NCBI GenBank assembly: GCA_902784025.1
Contig: CACZTF010000294.1
Location: 1-5,520, forward strand
Source of the DNA: an uncultured Lachnospiraceae bacterium
Lineage (GTDB): Bacteria; Bacillota; Clostridia; Lachnospirales; Lachnospiraceae
Length of the DNA: 5,520 nt
Direction of reading: 5' to 3'
Positions 1 through 5,520 of this stretch are shown piece after piece. Made by a program: the position numbers and the translations under genes. The notes beneath the pieces are model-generated. The model searched no databases and was not told the origin of the DNA. It worked only from the letters and a program-made list of their open reading frames with translations. The first letter of the stretch is position 1. The number at the start of each line of letters is the position of its first letter.

Positions 1-428
1 ATGCAACGCTGTTAGCCATCTACAATATCTTGGGCATCAATACGAAATACAAACAGGTCGTGGCATACGGCAAGTATTTGCCTAATACCAAGGAGACTAT
101 GCAGATTGCCCTAACGTTCTTCCTTGCCGTTATAGGATGGATTATCTTCCGTGCAGAAAGTATGACTCAGGCTGTAGATTTCCTGACTGCGATGGTAAGC
201 AACAGATTCTTCGATGCCTCGGCCTTATACGGAATAACTTATTTATGCTTTGGTCTTGCGCTTCTTGCTATTGAGTGGCTGCAAAGAGACAAACAGCACG
301 CATTACAATTCTCCGATGTGAAACCATTCAATTATCGCATCGCTCGTTGGGGGATCTATTATGCGACACTCTATATTATTGCTAGATATGCAGGTAATAG
401 TCAAACTTTTATTTACTTTCAATTTTAA
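1..428 (+). CDS. MBOAT-family O-acyltransferase, C-terminal fragment (5' end outside window)
   Basis: The reading frame is open from base 3, so the gene begins before the window; the TTG at 30 is internal and not a start. The 141 visible residues are hydrophobic, with likely membrane segments at about residues 34-50, 75-92 and 113-128 of the fragment. The motif GWIIFRAES (fragment residues 45-53) is typical of the late part of AlgI/DltB-like MBOAT proteins, and the FIYFQF end is what I expect of Bacteroidales members. The family moves acyl groups, usually acetyl, across the inner membrane to a periplasmic or extracytoplasmic acceptor. The catalytic His region should lie upstream of the window and cannot be checked. 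An SGNH-like gene follows after 5 bp, the usual partnership for polysaccharide O-acylation. Base composition is about 45% GC (27/60 in bases 61-120), higher than in the next gene. The acceptor glycan is unknown. Confidence 0.88.
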   Translation, partial: ATLLAIYNILGINTKYKQVVAYGKYLPNTKETMQIALTFFLAVIGWIIFRAESMTQAVDFLTAMVSNRFFDASALYGITYLCFGLALLAIEWLQRDKQHALQFSDVKPFNYRIARWGIYYATLYIIARYAGNSQTFIYFQF

Positions 429-433
429 CTTAT

Positions 434-1435
434 ATGATTAGATTCTGTAAATTATGCTTTTATTTTTCTATTCCATTTCTTATTTTATTAGTTTCATACA
501 TTTATTTTGATCCATTTAAAGTTATAAAAAAGTATGATAATTATTATATAGAAGGGGATGGCGGTGCTGTTAATAGAAATTACGTGTCAACCATGAACTA
601 CCTGAATAAGAAGGATACCTATCATTATGATTCGTTTATTTTTGGGAATTCACGTAGCCTCTTTTTTTTTATATCAGACTGGAAAAAATATATATCACCC
701 AAAAGTATATGTTATCATTTTTCCGAATCAGGAGGCTCTATCAATGGGTTATACTACAAAATAAAATTAATAGATGAAAGTAATGAGATAATTAAAAATG
801 CCTTACTCGTTGTTGATTATGATCTTCTTAGTCGGTTAGAGCGGGATGGTGCTCTTTTCATTATGCCCCCCATTCTAAATAACAATCAGAATCTTAGTAA
901 ATTTCATTTGGAACATTTTATTCAATGGGTAAATGTTAGTTTTCTATTTTCATGGTTTGATTATCATATTACAGGAAAATACAAAAAATATATGGAAGAT
1001 TATATTTCAAAAGGTACAAATTATAAATACTATAATCCTATTACGAATGAGGAGCCACGTACTACAGAAGACAACCAGATTCTTGCAGGGACATATTTTG
1101 ACGTTGAACATATAGAACAATTTAGAGGCCAACAAAACCCATCAGTGTCTCCTCCTGTTATAGATGAAAAGGAAGGTATAAAAAGTTTAATAAAAATTCG
1201 AAAGGTATTTAACAAACACCATACAAATTATCGGATAATAGTAAGTCCTTTATATAATCAGATTAAACGTAACCCAAAGGACTACAAAACTCTTTGTAGA
1301 ATTTTTGGCAGCCAATATGTTTACGACTTTTCAGGTGTAAACAATTGGACCATGGATTACCATAATTATTATGAACCTTCTCATTACCTCCCTTCCACTG
1401 CAAATGAGATCATGAAGAAAACATACAGCAAGTAA
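434..1435 (+). CDS. Membrane-anchored SGNH/AlgX-DltD-like protein paired with MBOAT
   Basis: This 333-aa protein starts at an ATG 5 bp after the MBOAT stop, so the two are probably co-transcribed. One N-terminal hydrophobic segment (about residues 8-25) suggests a signal anchor with the rest in the periplasm. FIFGNSRS (68-75) resembles SGNH block I, with S73 as the likely nucleophile. SESGGSING (97-105) could hold the block II glycine, and YYEPSHY (312-318) resembles the C-terminal D-x-x-H block, with H317 and Glu314 in place of the usual Asp. IIVSPLYNQI (268-277) is a strand seen in related proteins. By family analogy it would transfer or remove acyl groups on a glycan together with the MBOAT protein. 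No orthologue is recognised by name. The gene is very AT-rich (13/60 GC in bases 661-720) and carries a T9 run at 662-670 within the coding sequence. Confidence 0.72.
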   Translation: MIRFCKLCFYFSIPFLILLVSYIYFDPFKVIKKYDNYYIEGDGGAVNRNYVSTMNYLNKKDTYHYDSFIFGNSRSLFFFISDWKKYISPKSICYHFSESGGSINGLYYKIKLIDESNEIIKNALLVVDYDLLSRLERDGALFIMPPILNNNQNLSKFHLEHFIQWVNVSFLFSWFDYHITGKYKKYMEDYISKGTNYKYYNPITNEEPRTTEDNQILAGTYFDVEHIEQFRGQQNPSVSPPVIDEKEGIKSLIKIRKVFNKHHTNYRIIVSPLYNQIKRNPKDYKTLCRIFGSQYVYDFSGVNNWTMDYHNYYEPSHYLPSTANEIMKKTYSK

Positions 1436-1445
1436 TAATTATATG

Positions 1446-1490
1446 TAAGTAACGGAATCGATGTGCCAGCACATTAAATTCCGTTACTTA
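1446..1490. terminator. Perfect 13-bp inverted repeat between convergent genes; possible bidirectional terminator
   Basis: The arms at 1446-1458 and 1478-1490 (taagtaacggaat and its exact reverse complement) are separated by 19 bases. That loop contains a further short palindrome (atgtgc/gcacat, 1461-1466 and 1469-1474), so the transcript would fold into a stacked hairpin on either strand. It begins 10 bases after the SGNH stop codon. Neither side has a clean T run, so it is not a textbook intrinsic terminator; it could be a transcript-end stabiliser or a factor-assisted terminator. Position and symmetry are the evidence for the role. Confidence 0.5.
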
Positions 1491-1701
1491 TAGTTGAGTA
1501 GTGTATATATCATATTCTTTACGAAAAGAATTATATAATCCTCCTGCAGACAATAATTCTTTAAACAGAACTGGGCAATTATACTTTTTTCTTTTTTACA
1601 TAATAAACCCCGAAAGTTTTTGTGTCTAACTTTCGGGGGGGAACAACCCATACGCATCGGCCTTTTGCTTGATACCAGGTTATCACTACGGAATTATCCA
1701 T
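1488..1701 (-). pseudogene. Frameshifted small ORF (about 70 aa if repaired), unknown function
   Basis: Downstream of the rhamnosyltransferase-like gene, a - strand frame runs from ATG at 1701 (MDNSVVITWYQAKGRC...) for 40 codons to TAA at 1581-1579. A second frame, open from 1595 to TAA at 1490-1488, reads ...KKYNCPVLFKELLSAGG... and looks equally protein-like. Removing one A from either of two A6 runs (bases 1597-1592 and 1590-1585) joins them into one 70-aa basic protein with no other change. The first frame is also open back to the TGA of the upstream gene, without another ATG. I do not recognise the protein. It may be a decayed gene, a sequencing-length error in a homopolymer, or a gene expressed by frameshifting. 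The composition and the placement of its stop at the edge of the 13-bp inverted repeat favour a once-real gene. The upstream Shine-Dalgarno match is weak. A chance open frame is not excluded. Confidence 0.38.
1606..1638 (-). terminator. GC-rich hairpin with T-rich tail, candidate terminator of the glycosyltransferase operon
   Basis: An 11-bp perfect stem (ccccgaaagtt at 1608-1618, complement at 1628-1638) encloses a 9-base loop. Read on the - strand, the stem is followed by TTTATTATG, a plausible though imperfect U tract; on the + strand the stem is followed by G-rich sequence, so it can only serve the - strand. It lies about 100 bases past the stop of the last recognised operon gene. The same bases also code within the frameshifted small ORF, so one of the two readings may be incidental. 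Confidence 0.5.
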
Positions 1702-1740
1702 TATTCTATATCCGGAAATGAATATTTTTACATTCTTTTG

Positions 1741-2808
1741 TCAGTACAACGCCTCATACTGTGATGCAATCTTTTTCCAGGTATACTGCTCCTGAGCCAT
1801 AACTCTCATTGCATCTCCATTCAGCCCTTCTTGGTTTATCAAGTTCATAAGGCTATCGCTATCTTTAAAATAGTAAGCTTGTTCACCTGTTGTAGCTCTG
1901 TTATAAATTACATCATACGCTAAAATAGGTTTCCCAAAGAACATAGCCTCTACTAAAGAGGGGTTCGTGCCACCGGCGCTATGACCATGGATATACATTT
2001 CTGCGTTTGAACGCAATGCATACAAGGTGTCAAGGTCGTACTCTGGTGTGTGAATATTAATATTAGGAAATTTTGAGTATTTTTCCTTCAATTCACGTCC
2101 ATACTCACTTCTTTCCCAATTTCCAATATATATCAAATTCTTATTGGATTTCGAGAAAGCGTCTAATATTACATGGCAATTGTTTTCTGGCTCAATACGA
2201 CATACTGATATTGCGTATTTTCCTTTCTCAACTCCATACTCCCTAAGAACTTTGTCTTGCACATCCCCTGGTATCTCGCGCTCCACATGATCTCCTCCAT
2301 ATGCTATCAATGCAGATTCCTTATTATATACTTCACTCACATAATCCTGAATGCCTTTATTATCAGTAACTATCACATCAGCATATCTAACTGCCATTGC
2401 TTCTGATTTTCGAAGGAACCACTTAGCAAACTTTCCCCATTTATCCCTTCTGTGCTCAAGCCCATCGATATTAACAATAAGTTTATTTCTAAACCACAGC
2501 CTAAATATTGGTAGAAATATACAGCCAGAAACACCAAGCACTAAAGCCACATCATACTTATTACCCGTCTTCATCATTGAGACAATATCGTAGAGCGTAC
2601 TCTGAGCACCATTTGCATTTAGATTAATAAATTCCAGCTTTGCTCCTTTATACTCCTGCTTCTGCTCCTTATACGACTTACTGCTACAAAATACTGTATA
2701 TTCTATATCATCAGAAGCATTATCACCAATTATATTTTCTACGAGTGTTTCAAAACCGCCATAGCAGGCTGGTACACCAACTGTTCCTATTATTGCAATT
2801 TTTTTCAT
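1741..2808 (-). CDS. DUF1972 / Cps2T-like glycosyltransferase (GT4 fold, probable rhamnosyltransferase)
   Basis: This 355-aa protein is near usual length for the family. The N-terminus IIGTVGVPACYGGFETLVEN (6-25) is the hallmark of the DUF1972 domain found in Cps2T/WchF-type rhamnosyltransferases. NIDGLEHRRDKW (113-124) is a second family motif. The C-terminal GT4 half carries SVCRIEPENNC (201-211), for nucleotide-sugar binding, and HSAGGTNPSLVEAM (276-289). The latter is the EX7E region, with E287 present and Gly279 where other GT4 enzymes have the first Glu; this substitution is normal for this family. It should act in the cytoplasm or at the inner membrane face, adding a sugar, probably a deoxyhexose, to a lipid-linked repeat unit. 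Sugar and linkage cannot be read from sequence. It starts at ATG 2808, the first Met of the DUF1972 motif, without a clear Shine-Dalgarno sequence, and appears to be the last intact operon gene. Confidence 0.9.
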   Translation of the reverse strand: MKKIAIIGTVGVPACYGGFETLVENIIGDNASDDIEYTVFCSSKSYKEQKQEYKGAKLEFINLNANGAQSTLYDIVSMMKTGNKYDVALVLGVSGCIFLPIFRLWFRNKLIVNIDGLEHRRDKWGKFAKWFLRKSEAMAVRYADVIVTDNKGIQDYVSEVYNKESALIAYGGDHVEREIPGDVQDKVLREYGVEKGKYAISVCRIEPENNCHVILDAFSKSNKNLIYIGNWERSEYGRELKEKYSKFPNINIHTPEYDLDTLYALRSNAEMYIHGHSAGGTNPSLVEAMFFGKPILAYDVIYNRATTGEQAYYFKDSDSLMNLINQEGLNGDAMRVMAQEQYTWKKIASQYEALY

Positions 2809-2891
2809 ACCACATTAAAATCCCGCTCCATGCGGTTTTCTATTATCATCTTCATCAGGATTATGCACGGCAATATTCTTTGTATCTCAGA

Positions 2892-3980
2892 TTATTCATT
2901 ACTATTTTTCATAAGTACGTCATAAAATCGATCTGCAATCTTTTGCCAATTATATTTGTCAAGAACCCGTTGTCTATAAAAAAAACTTTCAAGGGGGTGT
3001 TGTAACTGTATTCTTAGCTTCTTCTTTAATTCTTCTAAGTCATAAGGGTTAAAAGTTATTTCATCTGGCAAATCAAATTCCGCCATTGCAGTAACATTAG
3101 AACAAAGAAGAGGACATCCGTATGCAATTGCCTCTATTGGGGGGATGCCAAATCCTTCTCCAAAAGAAGGAAAAACAAATAAATCTGCATTTTTATAAAG
3201 AGCAACCAAATGGCTAAAAGGAACTTGTATGAACAATACAGCCTTCTTTAACTTTGAAGGTAAACTCTCATAATAATCAAATAGTATTCTATTCTCTAAA
3301 TCTTTGCCTCCAACCATCACTAATTTGTATCCCTGTTCCGGCAACCCAAGTTCAATAAAAGCCTTTAAAAGCGAAATATGATTTTTCCTAGGTTCTAATC
3401 TACTTACGGTCAAAACGAACTTATTTAAACCATACAGTTTCTTTATGTCGATATAATCGTCAATTTGGGGAACAGGTAATATACTATTATAAGTAAGGCT
3501 TATCTTATCCTTACTTATCCCAAAATGTCTTACAATCTCACCTCTTGAAAAATCTGAAACAGACAATAACACGTCTGCCCGTTTTGCAGAACGACGGAAG
3601 AAAAATTCATTCTTTAATCTATAAATAGCAGGAAAAAAATGCGGAAAATCCATAAAGAGTAAATCATGGACCGTTACAATCTCTCGGCATGTTTTATATA
3701 AAGGTGAAATATACTGGAAGTGAGCATAATCAATAGCGTTATGTCTAATGATACGAGGAAATTCGACTGCAAGTCTCTTCAAACGCCCCTCACCATTAAG
3801 ATGAACATAGTGAACATTGTCTGCCTCGCCAAAAACATTCTTCACCACTTCCATGTTTTGTGCCGCAAAAAAGAAATCTATGTCCTGATGCTGAGTCATA
3901 TGGGTATAAAGACCCTCTAGATACGTTCTTGTGCCTTGGTACTTTCCATCAAAAACATGCGCATCGACTAAAAGTTTCAT
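2892..3980 (-). CDS. GT4-family glycosyltransferase (EX7E, mannosyltransferase-like)
   Basis: This 362-aa retaining glycosyltransferase has a GT-B fold signature. The N-terminal domain has a glycine-containing acceptor-side loop (VFDGKYQGTRTYLEGL, 9-24), TVHDLLFMDFP (103-113) and VSDFSRGEI (141-149), all usual in WbaZ/MtfB-type mannosyltransferases. The C-terminal domain has TVSRLEPRKN (191-200) and FGEGFGIPPIEAIAYGCP (273-290), an intact EX7E with E275 and E283. It likely adds a hexose from a nucleotide sugar to the growing lipid-linked repeat unit in the cytoplasm; mannose is only a guess from family resemblance. The start ATG overlaps the stop of a 35-codon upstream frame as ATGA. After its TAA the same frame stays open for 28 more codons, up to the ATGA of the next gene, so a premature stop or small leader frame is possible. 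The natural-looking end NWQKIADRFYDVL argues that the 362-aa form is complete. Confidence 0.9.
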   Translation of the reverse strand: MKLLVDAHVFDGKYQGTRTYLEGLYTHMTQHQDIDFFFAAQNMEVVKNVFGEADNVHYVHLNGEGRLKRLAVEFPRIIRHNAIDYAHFQYISPLYKTCREIVTVHDLLFMDFPHFFPAIYRLKNEFFFRRSAKRADVLLSVSDFSRGEIVRHFGISKDKISLTYNSILPVPQIDDYIDIKKLYGLNKFVLTVSRLEPRKNHISLLKAFIELGLPEQGYKLVMVGGKDLENRILFDYYESLPSKLKKAVLFIQVPFSHLVALYKNADLFVFPSFGEGFGIPPIEAIAYGCPLLCSNVTAMAEFDLPDEITFNPYDLEELKKKLRIQLQHPLESFFYRQRVLDKYNWQKIADRFYDVLMKNSNE

Positions 3981-4084
3981 ACAAATCTATAATATTTTAT
4001 TAATTGGTCTGAGGGTGTCAATACTTTTCCTTTAATATCTTTCAACACCACAAAAACTGCGTCAACGACTGAATGATTCCACAT
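3977..4084 (-). CDS. Small ORF (35 aa) coupled to the downstream glycosyltransferase; unknown, uncertain
   Basis: A - strand ATG at 4084 opens a 35-codon frame (MWNHSVVDAVFVVLKDIKGK...) whose TGA overlaps the ATG of the GT4 gene as ATGA. The translation looks protein-like but I do not recognise it. No good Shine-Dalgarno sequence precedes it; an in-frame TAA lies ten codons before its ATG. It could be a small leader frame for translational coupling, the tail of a decayed gene, or chance. The rest of this gap (4085-4152) holds nothing I can support. Confidence 0.25.
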   Translation of the reverse strand: MWNHSVVDAVFVVLKDIKGKVLTPSDQLIKYYRFV

Positions 4085-4152
4085 CTTACTGAAATTACTA
4101 TTATAAGATTATGTAAATAAAGACGTTGTTACCATTATTCATTGCACATTAT

Positions 4153-5232
4153 TTATGTTGATTTGAGAATTTTGTCAATTAGAATTGTCCATAATTCAAA
4201 TTTACGGTATTGCAGATTTAAGGTTTCCTTGCTTTCCCTTCCGATATATATCGACATATTAAGTAGGAGGTATTCTAAAAACGATTGTTTATCCAAAGAA
4301 GTTTGCAAAAACGATTGCCATATTTCTTCTGTTCCATGACATTTTTCGAATATTTCTGTCTGAACAAAGAAATGATACCTATCAAGACCTGGGGGGCACG
4401 TCATTAGCGCATACTCCCAGTCAAAAACAAACAAACGGCCATTTTCCACAAACATGTTCCATGGCGTAAAGTCAGCATGATAGGCAGAAACACCAATTTC
4501 TTTCCCTTGAAACAAAGCATTTACATATTTGATAGCCTCCTCAATGGTTGGTTTCATACTAACAAGCCAATCCAAGCGTTCCTCCAGTAACTTAATTTGC
4601 CGATAAAAATCTGTCTGTTCATACACCATTTCCCGACAGGTCTTATCATACAATTCTCGCATGAATTGCTCATGGATTCCGCACCATTCATGAGGATATT
4701 GTGAGTGACGAGTTTTAACAGTTGATTGTATAAATAGATACTCTCCCTTTTTAATTTCCTGACAACTCAACCCTGCAGGTATCTCATTTATACCTTTGGC
4801 CCTTAATGCATTCAACAAACGGTACTCTTTCTGAAAGTTAGTCCACACTTCAGGGGTATCTGTCACTTTACAGTATCCTAAGATATCTCCTTCTTTTGTA
4901 TACACCTGTATTGTAACTTTCTGGTGTACACAAGGTGTCCCCATAAAAACCGAGAACAAGAAATCCTTTACTCCAAAAACTTGCTCAATCTCTCTCCTTA
5001 CTTCAAGAGGGATATCAATATTAACAACATCAATATGCAAAAACCTCAAAAGAAATGGCATCCAAGATAGTAAAGGCAACAATCTCTTCATCATTTTTCC
5101 CTTCCAACTGCTGGGCTGATAAAGTTCCAACCCTGTAGCAGTGTTCCACCATGGCATTAGCCACTCTTTCCCATCGGCATTAGCCAAACGGAAATAGTTT
5201 TGTTGTCTATATATAAAGAACTCTTCAGTCAT
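4153..5232 (-). CDS. Kinase-like protein (APH / choline-kinase fold) in a polysaccharide operon
   Basis: This 359-aa protein has the hallmarks of the aminoglycoside-phosphotransferase/choline-kinase-like fold. YCKVT (120-124) offers the ATP-binding Lys122, NFQKEYRLL (132-140) the helix Glu136, YHADFTPWN (251-259) the Brenner-type catalytic H-x-D-x4-N motif (D254, N259), and VFDWEYA (269-275) the metal-binding Asp271. All core residues are present, so an active kinase is plausible. About 90 N-terminal residues before the fold, rich in Trp and Leu (LLPLLSWMPFLLRFL, 51-65), are unexplained and may bind a membrane or partner. The start ATG overlaps the stop of the upstream glycosyltransferase as ATGA, which points to translational coupling and a shared pathway. 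A role in phosphorylating a sugar, glycan or lipid-linked intermediate is inference; antibiotic phosphorylation is unlikely in this setting. The substrate is unknown. Confidence 0.8.
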   Translation of the reverse strand: MTEEFFIYRQQNYFRLANADGKEWLMPWWNTATGLELYQPSSWKGKMMKRLLPLLSWMPFLLRFLHIDVVNIDIPLEVRREIEQVFGVKDFLFSVFMGTPCVHQKVTIQVYTKEGDILGYCKVTDTPEVWTNFQKEYRLLNALRAKGINEIPAGLSCQEIKKGEYLFIQSTVKTRHSQYPHEWCGIHEQFMRELYDKTCREMVYEQTDFYRQIKLLEERLDWLVSMKPTIEEAIKYVNALFQGKEIGVSAYHADFTPWNMFVENGRLFVFDWEYALMTCPPGLDRYHFFVQTEIFEKCHGTEEIWQSFLQTSLDKQSFLEYLLLNMSIYIGRESKETLNLQYRKFELWTILIDKILKST

Positions 5233-5520
5233 CTATTCTGAACTCTTGAATACGCATTCATTATTGCCTCTCTTATCTGCAAACCTTTGTTTTCCCATGT
5301 ATATTCTCCTCCTGCCTTCAATGCTTTTTCGCCCATCGTGTTTCTTACTTCTCTGTCTGTCAAACGTACCATAGCATCTACTATATCCGATATCACTTTA
5401 TACCGGTTTCTTTTTTCAATTAATACCGCATACTCATCAGTGAAATATCGAGTATATCCACCTGTATCAATACAAATCAATGGTTTCCCGAACGACATGG
5501 AATCAAAAGCAGTTGTTACC
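5229..5520 (-). CDS. GT4-like glycosyltransferase, C-terminal fragment (5' end outside window)
   Basis: The frame stays open through the window edge (VTAFDSMSFGKPLICIDTGG), so the Met at 5498 is internal and the gene starts upstream of it on the - strand. The 96 visible residues match the last part of a GT4 C-terminal domain: the segment after the nucleotide-sugar pocket (SFGKPLICIDTGGY), then helices ending in a typical YTWENKGLQIREAIMNAY tail. The position normally held by the second Glu of EX7E is Asp here (FDSMSFGKP); the first acidic residue is outside the window. It is presumably another enzyme of repeat-unit assembly, translated ahead of the kinase-like gene, with a 4-bp ATGA overlap at 5229-5232. 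Donor and acceptor cannot be predicted. Confidence 0.82.
   Translation of the reverse strand, partial: VTTAFDSMSFGKPLICIDTGGYTRYFTDEYAVLIEKRNRYKVISDIVDAMVRLTDREVRNTMGEKALKAGGEYTWENKGLQIREAIMNAYSRVQNR

Noticed and set aside
933..1215. Open frames inside the SGNH gene on both strands (933-1115 + and 1030-1215 -)
   Set aside because: They lie wholly within a better supported gene, show no recognisable protein features and are explained as shadow frames.
1514..1531. 7-bp AT-rich inverted repeat (attcttt/aaagaat)
   Set aside because: Too short and AT-rich to stand out from chance in this region.
2823..2835. Short hairpin ccgc/gcgg in the gap between the two glycosyltransferases
   Set aside because: Only four perfect pairs before a bulge and a weak T run; it lies within an operon where termination is not expected.
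2351..3005. + strand open frames opposite the two - strand glycosyltransferases (2351-2593 and 2640-3005)
   Set aside because: Antisense to well supported genes, with low-complexity translations rich in Leu, His and Tyr.
3720..3920. + strand open frame opposite the GT4 gene
   Set aside because: Antisense shadow of a gene with intact family motifs.
3982..3989. TAGATTTG on the - strand, matching the Bacteroides -7 consensus TAnnTTTG
   Set aside because: It lies one base before the GT4 start codon, so transcription would begin inside the gene, and no matching -33 element is seen.
4142..4339. + strand open frame at the 3' end of the kinase-like gene
   Set aside because: Mostly antisense to coding sequence, with no motif or start signal.
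1..5520. CRISPR arrays, tRNA or rRNA genes, complete insertion sequences
   Set aside because: No spaced direct repeats, cloverleaf-like segments, rRNA motifs or transposase catalytic motifs were seen on either strand.

Overview
The window looks like part of a surface-polysaccharide (capsule, EPS or O-antigen type) locus from an AT-rich Bacteroidota genome, probably Bacteroidales. The main clues are the style of the MBOAT acyltransferase C-terminus (ending FIYFQF), weak Shine-Dalgarno sequences, and a dense run of glycosyltransferases. The order-level assignment is an inference; no rRNA or other marker gene is present.

The layout is two convergent blocks. On the + strand (1-1435) lie the C-terminal end of an MBOAT O-acyltransferase and, 5 bp later, a membrane-anchored SGNH/AlgX-like protein. 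Such pairs typically O-acylate extracytoplasmic glycans. On the - strand (5520 down to 1741), in transcription order, lie the C-terminal end of a GT4-like glycosyltransferase, a kinase-like (APH/choline-kinase fold) protein coupled to it by an ATGA overlap, an EX7E GT4 glycosyltransferase, and a DUF1972/Cps2T-type rhamnosyltransferase-like GT4. Together the - strand genes look like the assembly part of a repeat-unit pathway. No flippase, polymerase or initiating transferase is visible here.

The 305-bp convergent gap (1436-1740) is not empty. It holds a perfect 13-bp inverted repeat between the two blocks, a GC-rich hairpin followed by a T-rich stretch on the - strand, and a - strand coding-like stretch (about 70 aa if one base is removed) broken by a frameshift at a pair of A6 runs. 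This hidden small gene or gene remnant is the least explained item in the window. Two further short - strand reading frames bridge the other intergenic gaps and stop at the ATGA of the next gene. The + strand SGNH gene is clearly more AT-rich than the MBOAT gene before it, which suggests a mosaic junction near the MBOAT 3' end.

I do not see a clearly new multi-gene system. The best leads are the frameshifted small ORF and the kinase-like protein within the glycosyltransferase operon.
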